From JAHHUA01 sp036635475 (GTDB lineage Bacteria > Bacillota > Clostridia > Oscillospirales > Ruminococcaceae), in the NCBI GenBank assembly GCA_036635475.1, contig JAVWQH010000038.1, forward strand, positions 1-16,594: a DNA stretch of 16,594 bases. Reading direction: 5' to 3'. This document shows positions 1-6,915 of this stretch, piece by piece; the stretch's first letter is position 1; each line of letters opens with the position of its first letter. The notes below the pieces were generated by a model, which saw only the letters and a program-made list of their open reading frames with translations, did not search any database and was not told the origin of the DNA. The translations under genes were made by a program, and so were the position numbers.

Positions 1-289
1 GCAACGATTGAGAAACATCTGTCCATACAGGCAACATCTGATAGGAATACAAAAAAATAAGATGATTATGCGCTCTATCCGAAATAACTATGGTCCTACA
101 GAATTACTGCTCTTTGAAGCTGCAAATGTCGGAAGTCCGATTATTGTAGCTGATTGCAAATATTCACATGCTGTTTTAAACAATTACACTCGAGCAGAGT
201 GTTATCCGGTGATGAACAGCAAAATGTTAGCAGAGCGAGTAATTCGATATATTGAAGAACAAAATAAATTGGAGATTCATGAGATATGA
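1..289 (+). CDS. Glycosyltransferase family 4-like, C-terminal end only (partial)
   Basis: The frame is open from the left edge of the window, so this is the 3' end of a longer gene; about 96 codons are visible. The residues around NYGPTELLLFEAANVGSPI, followed by a VAD strand and a downstream LAERVIRYIEE helix, match the C-terminal nucleotide-sugar-binding half of GT-B glycosyltransferases. In family GT4 this region reads roughly E-x-F-G-x-x-x-L-E-A-x-x-x-G-x-P-V-I. The usual first glutamate of the E-x7-E motif is hard to place here (TE of PTELLLFE is the nearest), so family assignment is approximate. It would transfer a sugar to a growing lipid-linked repeat unit on the cytoplasmic face. 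Its TGA stop overlaps the ATG of the next gene (ATGA), which indicates translational coupling within a polysaccharide operon. The donor and acceptor cannot be told from this fragment. Confidence 0.7.
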   Translation, partial: QRLRNICPYRQHLIGIQKNKMIMRSIRNNYGPTELLLFEAANVGSPIIVADCKYSHAVLNNYTRAECYPVMNSKMLAERVIRYIEEQNKLEIHEI

Positions 290-1758
290 GCTTGAAAATT
301 ACCAGAAATGTACTGTATAGTTGCTTTGCCATTATTTCATTGTTAATGGTGCTTTTATTTGTACCACAAAACAATGTATTAGGTTATTTGGAAAATCAAG
401 TGTGTTTTATTGCAACTATATGCATCGCTTCCTATATTATTATCTTAATTTGTATTTACTCATGTATGAAATCAATAGGTATATACTTCATATTTGTTGT
501 TATCTCGTTCTTTTTTTTCTTTGGACAGCATGTGCTTGTCCTGTTGAACTTAGAACCACAAGTAACGACATTTATACTTTTATCAAAGCGCATTAGTGAT
601 GAAGCTATATATGAAACTGGTCTGCTCATCATAAGAAGTATGTGCCTTTTAACATTAGGATATATTTTAGCAATAGGAAACTCGTCACGAAAATTAGAAG
701 TTAAGCCAACTTCTATATATACCAAAGAAGCCTTGAGAAAGAGTTGCATAATATTCTTTTTAATCTGTGTCATTCCTACTTGTATCACATTGGCGAGAAA
801 TATTATATTGACATTTACGATTGGATATGGAACAAGAATAATTGATTCACAGTATCAATTATCAGGAATCAGCAATATCTTTGGAATATTGGCAAGCTTT
901 ATGCCACCAATATTGATTGGACTATTTGTTGCCAAAAGGGCTAATGACAAATGGATTATTCCAACCATTGTAATATATCTGTGCTTATATACCTGTCAAG
1001 GTAGTCGAATCAACAGTTTCGTGCTAATTGTCGTATTTTTATACTTACAGATAAAATGCTACAATAAAATCAAAAGAAAGACATACATTAAAATAGCCAT
1101 GATTGCTATTGTTGTAATTGTCATATTTAGTGTAGTCTCAAATGTTCGCGGTCAGCTTTCAACTGGTCAAAGTGTTTCAAGTGCAATTGCGTCAAGCATT
1201 AAAAATACTATGGAGAATAATGCTTTGATATCAGCTATTAGTGAAGCTGGATATACATTTTCATCAACGGCTGTAGTTATACAGCATTGTCCAAATGATA
1301 TTGCGCATACTTATGGCTTGTCTTATCTAAGCGCTCTCGCATATATTTTACCTAATGATTTAACAGGAAACTTTTATGCTACTGTCCAGTCAACAGATGA
1401 TGCATTTAAAGGTTTTCTAAATCAATACGGTGGAGGAATAGGATCATCATTCATTGCGGAAGGATATTATAATTTTGGCTATCTTGCGTACCTGCTTTTT
1501 TTTGTTTTCGGTATTGCAATGGCAACTGTCGAGAAAAAATTCACGCAGTCTATAGCAAATGGAGATAGTAGACAGACCTTCAAGTATATGTACATATTTT
1601 CGATAATCATTTTCTATATTAGAAGTGACACAAGAACCTTTTTTAGAAATTATGTGTGGTTTTGCATTCCGATACTGCTTATAACAAATTATTTAATGCA
1701 AAAAATGGATAAAAGATGTAATAATTCAAAATTTATAAAACAAAAAACAAGACTTTAG
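286..1758 (+). CDS. wzy: Wzy-like oligosaccharide repeat unit polymerase (integral membrane)
   Basis: 490 residues, almost entirely hydrophobic helices (about 11-12 predicted by eye). One larger polar stretch at about residues 285-390 would be the extracytoplasmic loop typical of Wzy and O-antigen polymerases. Motifs in the second half, YLSALAYILPNDLTG and then GGGIGSSFIAEGYYNFG, are of the kind seen in the O-antigen polysaccharide polymerase family. Basic stretches (KIKRKTYIK) separate helices in the expected inside-positive manner. Wzy enzymes join undecaprenyl-linked repeat units into a polymer on the outer face of the membrane. The ATG overlaps the stop of the preceding glycosyltransferase, and the Wzx-like flippase follows 13 nt later, as expected for a Wzx/Wzy-dependent pathway. 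Sequence conservation in this family is low, so the call rests on topology, motif style and context. Confidence 0.8.
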   Translation: MSLKITRNVLYSCFAIISLLMVLLFVPQNNVLGYLENQVCFIATICIASYIIILICIYSCMKSIGIYFIFVVISFFFFFGQHVLVLLNLEPQVTTFILLSKRISDEAIYETGLLIIRSMCLLTLGYILAIGNSSRKLEVKPTSIYTKEALRKSCIIFFLICVIPTCITLARNIILTFTIGYGTRIIDSQYQLSGISNIFGILASFMPPILIGLFVAKRANDKWIIPTIVIYLCLYTCQGSRINSFVLIVVFLYLQIKCYNKIKRKTYIKIAMIAIVVIVIFSVVSNVRGQLSTGQSVSSAIASSIKNTMENNALISAISEAGYTFSSTAVVIQHCPNDIAHTYGLSYLSALAYILPNDLTGNFYATVQSTDDAFKGFLNQYGGGIGSSFIAEGYYNFGYLAYLLFFVFGIAMATVEKKFTQSIANGDSRQTFKYMYIFSIIIFYIRSDTRTFFRNYVWFCIPILLITNYLMQKMDKRCNNSKFIKQKTRL

Positions 1759-1771
1759 GTGGTGCAACTAA

Positions 1772-3142
1772 GTGTCGAGAAATTTACTACGAATCCTATC
1801 AGCAAACATTTTATATCTCCTGCTTAGTATCATCAACAGTTTTCTGTTGCCACAGATTTTAAGCATGGAAACCTATGCTATGATAAAAACGTATACACTC
1901 TATATAGGCTATGCGGGTTTCTTTTCACTTGGCTATGCTGATGGGATGTATCTGAAATACGGTGGGGTGTCTTTTGACAAGATTGACCAGAAAGATTTGA
2001 GTAGCAGCTTCAAAAGTTTTGCATTATTTGAAATGCTAATATGTGCTGTATGTTTGTTTCTTGCGGTGATATTAAGAAACTTCATTTTTGCCTCATTTGC
2101 AATCGGTGTTTTCTGCATCAACCTGATTGGGTACTATAAAAATCTATATCAAGCAGTAGGAGAATACACGCTGTACGGCAAATCTCTGAACTATCAGACC
2201 ATTCTAATGCTTGCAGCGAATTTGTTATTGCTGTTTGTCGTTCGTTCTGATGACTATCACGCATATGTTGCAGTACAGGTAATCAGCGCTCTTTTGGTAA
2301 TGGCTTTTTTAACTGTGATGTTAGAGCGAAAAAAGCATCTGTTTCATCAGGGAAAAGCATCACTTATGCAAGTGAATGAAAATGTTAGGTCTGGTTTTGT
2401 CTTAATGATTGGCAACTTTTCAAGCAGTATTTTCACCAGCCTTGATCGTTGGTTTGTAAAAATACTTCTGACTAGCACGCATTTTGCGCTTTACTCTTTT
2501 GCGGTGAGTTTAGAAAACTTGATCAACGTGTTCATTACGCCAATCACGATCTCACTATACAATTTATTCTGTAAAAACCGCGAACGTGACTATATTTACA
2601 GGATAAAACAATTAACGTTGCTTTGGGGGTTTCTTGTGATTGCGGCATCTTTTCCTGTGGACTTTATTTTAAAGTATTTTCTCACAAAATATTATGACGT
2701 AAGAACTATCGTTTATTTGTTGTTTGCGGCACAGGCTTTTTATGCAGTTATAAAAGGGATATCCGTTAATCTTTATAAAGCAGAACACAAACAACGGAGG
2801 TACTTTATAATCATGACAATCATGACTGTCACAGCTCTTGCCTTAAATATCCTCTTTTATGCAGTTTTTCGCACGATGGAATCACTGGCGCTGGCAACAT
2901 TTGTTACTGCCAGCATCTGGATGGCAATATGCGAGATTGAAAGACCTGATATCCGTTTCTCATGGAAAGAATATCTGTTTATTGGATTGCAACTCGCATC
3001 GTATTTTATCGGAAGTGCAATGGCAAATGTGTTAGTAGGATTGGGCATTTACCTTGCTGCGTACCTAGTCTTTTCACTGATTCTAATGCAGTCCTCAGTG
3101 AAATATTTGCTGAATCAGTTGAAAAATAAAAACAATAATTAA
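1772..3142 (+). CDS. wzx: Wzx-like polysaccharide repeat unit flippase (MATE/MOP superfamily)
   Basis: 456 residues with about 12 to 14 hydrophobic segments spread over the full length, the usual size and profile of Wzx/RfbX-type lipid-linked oligosaccharide flippases. The N-terminus (residues 1-60) carries the first two helices and an aromatic/Gly-rich turn (GYAGFFSLGYADGMYLKYGG), a pattern common in this family. A mid-protein segment GNFSSSIFTSLDRWFVK resembles the conserved seventh-helix region with a D-R-W/F motif. The start is GTG at 1772 behind a weak aggtggtg ribosome site; no ATG is better placed. It would move the undecaprenyl-pyrophosphate-linked repeat unit outward for the adjacent Wzy-like polymerase. 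The next gene follows after a 23-nt gap. Base composition resembles its neighbours and nothing looks broken. Confidence 0.85.
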   Translation: MSRNLLRILSANILYLLLSIINSFLLPQILSMETYAMIKTYTLYIGYAGFFSLGYADGMYLKYGGVSFDKIDQKDLSSSFKSFALFEMLICAVCLFLAVILRNFIFASFAIGVFCINLIGYYKNLYQAVGEYTLYGKSLNYQTILMLAANLLLLFVVRSDDYHAYVAVQVISALLVMAFLTVMLERKKHLFHQGKASLMQVNENVRSGFVLMIGNFSSSIFTSLDRWFVKILLTSTHFALYSFAVSLENLINVFITPITISLYNLFCKNRERDYIYRIKQLTLLWGFLVIAASFPVDFILKYFLTKYYDVRTIVYLLFAAQAFYAVIKGISVNLYKAEHKQRRYFIIMTIMTVTALALNILFYAVFRTMESLALATFVTASIWMAICEIERPDIRFSWKEYLFIGLQLASYFIGSAMANVLVGLGIYLAAYLVFSLILMQSSVKYLLNQLKNKNNN

Positions 3143-3165
3143 TAAACAGCAGAGGAGGAATTAAT

Positions 3166-4437
3166 GTGAAGCACATAGTGTTTTTGGTGGGCAGCTATTA
3201 TCCTAATTATTCAGCTGTGGGTAAGTGTATCGCAAATATTGCAGATTGTTTTTCATCACAAACGGATCAGTATCGGGTTACAGTGATCGCTTGGAATACG
3301 GAATATGGTGAAGATTCCCAGTGTGAACTTCATAACCAACATATTAAACGCATTTCAACGACATTGTATAAGAACAGGCTGTATTTTCAAAACCAGTTTA
3401 GCAAGACCACAGGAATAAAGAAAAAGCTATGCCATGTCGGATTACTTGTATGTCGTGCCTGTAATGCAGCAAAGATGTTTTTGAATAAAACAAGCATAGA
3501 TCAAGCATGGGTACGTGCATATAGAGCTGCACTTGATCAGATTCAAGAGCCAATTGATGCAATAATTCCAACATGCAGTCCCTTTGAGGCGATTGTTGCT
3601 GCAATAGATTACTGCGATAAAAAATCAATAGATATGTTCCCTGTCTTGTTTGACCAATTTGCTGCAAATGCCACGTTACATAGGAGTAGAATAAACAGAC
3701 ATATAAAGATGAAAGCCAATTGCCATTTAGAAAGTATTGCGTTTTCACGTGCGACGCATATTTTCTGTATGCCTCCATTTTATCGCTATCTTATGACACA
3801 TTATAGCAATATTGCTGATAAAGCAACAATGATTGAGCATCCGCAAATCATACAAAAAACAATTCCAGAGAAATTTATTCGCACAGATGATGTAATTAAG
3901 ATGGTTTACTCAGGTAGTTTGATAAAAAAATATATTGAGCCTACTCCAATTTTAGATTTTGCTTCACACGTTCAACAGTCTAATTATAGATTTAATTTCT
4001 ATGTGAAAGGTTCAGCAGTATCAGACATTGCAAGTAGAAAACTTGACAATGTAGATGTTAACGGTTGGGTTGATAAAAAGACATTGGATATGGTGATTGC
4101 CAATGCAGACATTTGCTTAAATATAGCAGAAACAAGTGGAATACAAATCTCAAGCAAAATTTTCGACTATATTTCTTTAGGAAAACCAATCCTGCATTTT
4201 TACTATGCCGAAAATGATGTTAATCTTTCTTATCTGCGCAAATATCCTCTTGCCTTATGTATACATATTGACAATGGGTTGCGTGCTGATCAGGCGAAAA
4301 AGATAAAGGAGTGGTGTGAAACCAAGCGTGGTTGCACGATGGATTTTAATAATGTTAAACAGATTTTTGGTAACTTTACACCAGAGTATGTTAGTCAACT
4401 GATTTCGAAAAGAATAATGGAGAGTAGTCATGCGTAA
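3166..4437 (+). CDS. GT-B fold glycosyltransferase of surface polysaccharide synthesis
   Basis: 423 residues. The N-terminal half begins with a Rossmann-type strand and Gly-rich turn (MKHIVFLVGSYYPNYSAVGK) and includes a DAIIPTCSPFEAIVAA strand-helix, as in the acceptor-binding domain of GT-B enzymes. The C-terminal half begins near residue 245 with MVYSGSLIKKYIEP. It then shows VNGWVDKKTLDMVIANADICLNI and SSKIFDYISLGKPIL, corresponding to the donor-binding domain in which the enzyme contacts the sugar nucleotide. No signal peptide is seen, so it should act in the cytoplasm. GTG at 3166 is the start because a strong aggagga site lies 8-14 nt upstream. The last 8 nt overlap the next ORF. Sugar specificity cannot be read from sequence alone. 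Confidence 0.82.
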   Translation: MKHIVFLVGSYYPNYSAVGKCIANIADCFSSQTDQYRVTVIAWNTEYGEDSQCELHNQHIKRISTTLYKNRLYFQNQFSKTTGIKKKLCHVGLLVCRACNAAKMFLNKTSIDQAWVRAYRAALDQIQEPIDAIIPTCSPFEAIVAAIDYCDKKSIDMFPVLFDQFAANATLHRSRINRHIKMKANCHLESIAFSRATHIFCMPPFYRYLMTHYSNIADKATMIEHPQIIQKTIPEKFIRTDDVIKMVYSGSLIKKYIEPTPILDFASHVQQSNYRFNFYVKGSAVSDIASRKLDNVDVNGWVDKKTLDMVIANADICLNIAETSGIQISSKIFDYISLGKPILHFYYAENDVNLSYLRKYPLALCIHIDNGLRADQAKKIKEWCETKRGCTMDFNNVKQIFGNFTPEYVSQLISKRIMESSHA

Positions 4438-4927
4438 AAAAATTGGAATTGCAACTTATATTAACACATACAACTATGGTTCAGTTTTGCAGGCATATGC
4501 TTTAACAGAGTACATTTCTTCATTGGGATATGACGCATCAGTAATTGACTTTACCAACATGGCATATCCCCATAATGTCAGAATGCGCAAAATACTATTG
4601 AAAGACAGATTGGCTTGCTGTATAAAGCATCCAACACTTCTATTAAAAGAGTTCTCACGAAGAAAAGTCGCACAGCAATCTGTATCTGTAACGTCACCTG
4701 AAAAGAAAGCCTTATTTCAATCATTCCAGAATAGTCAAATGAAGTTTTCCAATGAGGACTATTTTGACCCCCACGAATTTGACGTATTTGTATGTGGGAG
4801 CGATCAGATTTGGAAAATTTCTGTTCCCGGATTGCATAGCTTTTATTTTCTTCGTTTTGCGCCACCATACAAACGTATTCAAAACTGGAGAACAGACAGT
4901 ACAGTACATCAAATAAGCCGACTATAA
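4430..4927 (+). pseudogene. Polysaccharide pyruvyl transferase, N-terminal part only (truncated)
   Basis: 165 residues are encoded, while polysaccharide pyruvyl transferases (CsaB/WcaK-like family) usually have about 350-400. The N-terminus shows the family opening: IGIATY at 5-10, NYGSVLQAYAL at 15-25 and LGYDASVIDF at 32-41. FDVFVCGSDQIWK at 117-129 is also characteristic, and YFLRFAPPYKRI follows to residue 150. Where full-length members continue with a YAASFG-like stretch, this protein departs into QNWRTDSTVH and stops. I found no continuation of the family in the other two frames downstream, so an internal deletion is more likely than one frameshift. The enzyme would add a ketal-linked pyruvate from phosphoenolpyruvate to a sugar, but this copy lacks the C-terminal domain and is probably inactive. 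Its ATG overlaps the preceding glycosyltransferase stop by 8 nt. Confidence 0.8.
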
Positions 4928-5022
4928 AATAATTGAATTTTAACGTGGATCGCCGTATATAACCTTCATTGGCAGAATATCGCAACGAAACGGGAATAAC
5001 CACAAAGAAAGAGTTCAACACC
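4928..5022 (+). other. Scar between truncated pyruvyl transferase and licD
   Basis: 95 nt without a start-bearing gene. The frame of the following licD gene is open through most of it (residues reading AEYRNETGITTKKEFNT), but no ribosome site precedes its TTG at 4969. It may hold the scar of the deletion that removed the pyruvyl transferase C-terminus. I see no hairpin terminator here, so transcription can run through into licD. Confidence 0.4.
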
Positions 5023-5859
5023 ATGAAAAATAAGATAGAACGCAAAAACATTTCACGAGAAGAACTGAAAAGCATACAGCTTGAAATAATGGGAATATTT
5101 CATAAATATTGTGAAGATCGTGACCTAAGATATTACCTGACAGGTGGTACTCTAATTGGCGCAGTACGTCATCAAGGATATATTCCGTGGGATGATGATA
5201 TTGATGTGATTATGCCACGTACTGATTACGAGACATTGATAAAAAGCTTCAATAAAGACAAAATTCCAGACATGAAGATATTATCAACGAGTTATAATAC
5301 CGACTATTATTTGCCGTTTTCGAAAATGATTAATACAAAAACTGTATTAATTGAGAAAACCGATATCGGTATGCCTATCGGTGTATATATAGATATCTTC
5401 CCATTAGACAATATGTCTGATGACTATAACAAAGCTGTTTCTTTGTTCAATAAAATAAAAAGGTATCGGAATCTATTAACTTTGAAAACAGTATCCGTAA
5501 GCAACCGCCGAGCAAAATATAAAAATGTTATTCTACAAGCTAGCAAAATTATTTTATCGTCAACAAAATCCCATAACATTGCCGTACAAATCAATAGATT
5601 AGCTCAAACATATGAGTCTGAAAAAATGAGTAAATTTGTTTGTGCTACTGTTATATCGACATATGGAATAAAAGAAATAATGGATAGCAGTTGGTATCAA
5701 GACCGCAGAAAAGCCAATTTTGAGGGAAGACAGTTTTGGATTCCAGGCGAATATCATAGTGTTTTATCAAATCTATATGGTAACTATATGCTTTTGCCAC
5801 CCAAAGAAAAGCAAGTTTCACATCATAAGTTCGAGGCTTACTGGAAAGGAAATGATTGA
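5023..5859 (+). CDS. licD: LicD-family phosphotransferase
   Basis: 278 residues, a normal length for LicD proteins. The hallmark nucleotidyltransferase-like core is clear: YYLTGGTLIGAVRHQGYIPW at residues 37-56, directly followed by the acidic metal-binding cluster DDDID (57-61), then a P-R-x-D-Y-E segment. LicD enzymes transfer a phosphorylated alcohol (classically phosphocholine, in other members polyol phosphate) from a CDP-linked donor onto a glycan or teichoic acid. ATG 5023 was chosen because it sits at the usual family N-terminus and has a weak gaaagag site upstream; the in-frame TTG at 4969 has none. The stop is 2 nt before the ATG of a cytidylyltransferase gene, which would make the CDP donor. 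No membrane segment is visible. The actual group transferred is unknown. Confidence 0.88.
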   Translation: MKNKIERKNISREELKSIQLEIMGIFHKYCEDRDLRYYLTGGTLIGAVRHQGYIPWDDDIDVIMPRTDYETLIKSFNKDKIPDMKILSTSYNTDYYLPFSKMINTKTVLIEKTDIGMPIGVYIDIFPLDNMSDDYNKAVSLFNKIKRYRNLLTLKTVSVSNRRAKYKNVILQASKIILSSTKSHNIAVQINRLAQTYESEKMSKFVCATVISTYGIKEIMDSSWYQDRRKANFEGRQFWIPGEYHSVLSNLYGNYMLLPPKEKQVSHHKFEAYWKGND

Positions 5860-5861
5860 CG

Positions 5862-6581
5862 ATGAACGTGGTGGTGTTACTTGCTGGCGGAATTGGTTCA
5901 CGCATGAGGCGAGAAGTTCCAAAACAGCATATTAAAATATCGAATCATCAAATCATTGAGTATACACTCACAGCATTTTCTGCAAGTAATGCTGTTGACG
6001 CAATTTTAATAGTATCCAAAGCTGAGTATAGCGAACTATGCAATGAATTCACGAAAAAATACAAAAAACTAAAGTGGATTATTGAGGGTGGAAGCATTCG
6101 TAGCCTGTCTGTATATAATGCTGTATCATTTCTAATGAATATCTGTAGCAGTGCAGACAATGTCATTATTTCAGATGCCGTTAGACCTTGCATCCGTAAA
6201 GTCGAAATCGAAGAATTATTTAAATCCCTCGAAACTCACTCAGCAGCAACAACAGGAGTCGAAGTATACGAAACAATCCTACAGACGAAAGATAATCAAC
6301 TACAAAAAATTATTCCTCGAGAAGGTATCTGGCGTCAAACCTCTCCAGAAGGTTACAGATTTCATGTGTTAAAGGAGTTGTATATTGATACAGCATTAGA
6401 TACAGTTCTAGAATACAAAAATATAGGTATCGATCAACTCTTTGTGTCAAATCACAGTATTGGTATTGTAAAAACTACGCCTTTGAACTTCAAGATTACA
6501 ACACAAAACGATCTCAGATTGTTTGAAACAGTAATTAAAAATGGATTTCACGATTTTATTCTATCCAGCGAAAAAAAATAA
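5862..6581 (+). CDS. IspD/TarI-family cytidylyltransferase
   Basis: 239 residues, the usual size of IspD and TarI enzymes. The N-terminal nucleotide-binding loop LLAGGIGSRM (6-15) is followed by VPKQ with the expected lysine at 21. GGSIRSLSVYNAV (77-89) matches the G-G-x-x-R-x-x-S-V-x-N-A region. SDAVRP (104-109) matches the metal-binding D-A-x-R-P motif. The family couples CTP to an alcohol phosphate: methylerythritol phosphate for IspD, ribitol-5-phosphate for TarI. Adjacency to licD favours a polysaccharide role, making a CDP-polyol or similar donor, over isoprenoid synthesis. ATG 5862 has an aaagga site about 10 nt upstream; a TTG two codons earlier is less likely. No TarJ-like reductase is present in this window. 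This is the last gene of the sugar cluster. Confidence 0.85.
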   Translation: MNVVVLLAGGIGSRMRREVPKQHIKISNHQIIEYTLTAFSASNAVDAILIVSKAEYSELCNEFTKKYKKLKWIIEGGSIRSLSVYNAVSFLMNICSSADNVIISDAVRPCIRKVEIEELFKSLETHSAATTGVEVYETILQTKDNQLQKIIPREGIWRQTSPEGYRFHVLKELYIDTALDTVLEYKNIGIDQLFVSNHSIGIVKTTPLNFKITTQNDLRLFETVIKNGFHDFILSSEKK

Positions 6582-6591
6582 GAGATCCTTG

Positions 6592-6645
6592 TACCGACCC
6601 CCAAAAGTTAGACCTGAAAACTAACTGAAGGAGGTCGGTATTTTT
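6592..6645 (+). terminator. Hairpin plus T run formed by the IS end; candidate intrinsic terminator
   Basis: taccgacc at 6592-6599 pairs perfectly with ggtcggta at 6633-6640. An inner stem agttag (6606-6611)/ctaact (6621-6626) continues it, and ttttt follows at 6641-6645. It lies 10 nt after the last sugar-cluster stop and reads in the operon direction. The hairpin belongs to the IS3-type left end, where it may originally have limited read-through into the transposase. Confidence 0.5.
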
Positions 6646-6736
6646 ATGGCAAAATACAGATATGAATTTAAGAGGTGAAGTGAGATATAAATATTTCGCA
6701 AATATATGAGCAAACCGTTCGATGATAGCTCATTAA
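6646..6736 (+). pseudogene. IS3 orfA transposase fragment, frameshifted
   Basis: ATG 6646 opens with MAKYRYEFKR, the style of IS3-family OrfA N-termini (helix-turn-helix subunit), then meets a TGA at 6676-6678. In the +1 frame from 6680 the relic continues as VRYKYFANI, stop, ANRSMIAH, stop, resembling the G-Y-x-x-L-A-x-x-Y-G recognition region of OrfA. A gaaggagg site precedes the ATG. At least one frameshift and one in-frame stop make it non-functional. Confidence 0.6.
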
Positions 6737-6915
6737 CGTTGATGTAAAAAAGGCAGAAGAAAAGGCTAAGGCAGAGGCAGAAAACAAGGTGAAAAGCACT
6801 TTCCGCATTAGCAATCACCACGCCGTTTTCAACGGTTACCATTACGTTAACATTACCGCCAAAATAGCTGCCATTTTAAACTTTAAGTATTCGAGTATGA
6901 TTTCACCTCCTACAA
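6737..6915. other. Gene-free junction between the sugar cluster and the defence block
   Basis: About 180 nt between the IS relic and the 3' end of the metallopeptidase gene. A purine-rich stretch (6743-6792) could read as a Lys/Glu/Ala coiled segment on the + strand but has no usable start. On the - strand a strong aggaggtgaaatc site (about 6900-6912) is not followed by ATG at the right distance; only an 18-19 codon frame starting ATC/ATA, with hydrophobic MAAILAVMLT, is present. I see no gene here and no convincing terminator for the - strand genes. Confidence 0.4.

Larger units (their letters stand above)
6590..6736 (+). mobile_element. Decayed left end of an IS3-family element
   Basis: The stretch beginning tgtaccgacccccaaaag at 6590 has the TG terminus and C-rich inverted-repeat style of IS3-family (IS150-like) ends. 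It is followed by a gaaggagg ribosome site and the start of an orfA-like frame at 6646. No right end or orfB (DDE integrase) is found, so only about 150 bp survive. The element joins the sugar cluster 8 nt after the cytidylyltransferase stop. Family assignment is from memory of typical ends and of the orfA N-terminus. Confidence 0.6.

Noticed and set aside
4578..5075. 165-codon - strand ORF opposite the pyruvyl transferase and licD start
   Set aside because: The + strand frames carry clear family motifs; the antisense ORF has none.
6621..6842. 73-codon - strand ORF in the junction
   Set aside because: It runs antisense through the IS3 relic and a purine-rich tract, is low in complexity and has no matching family feature.
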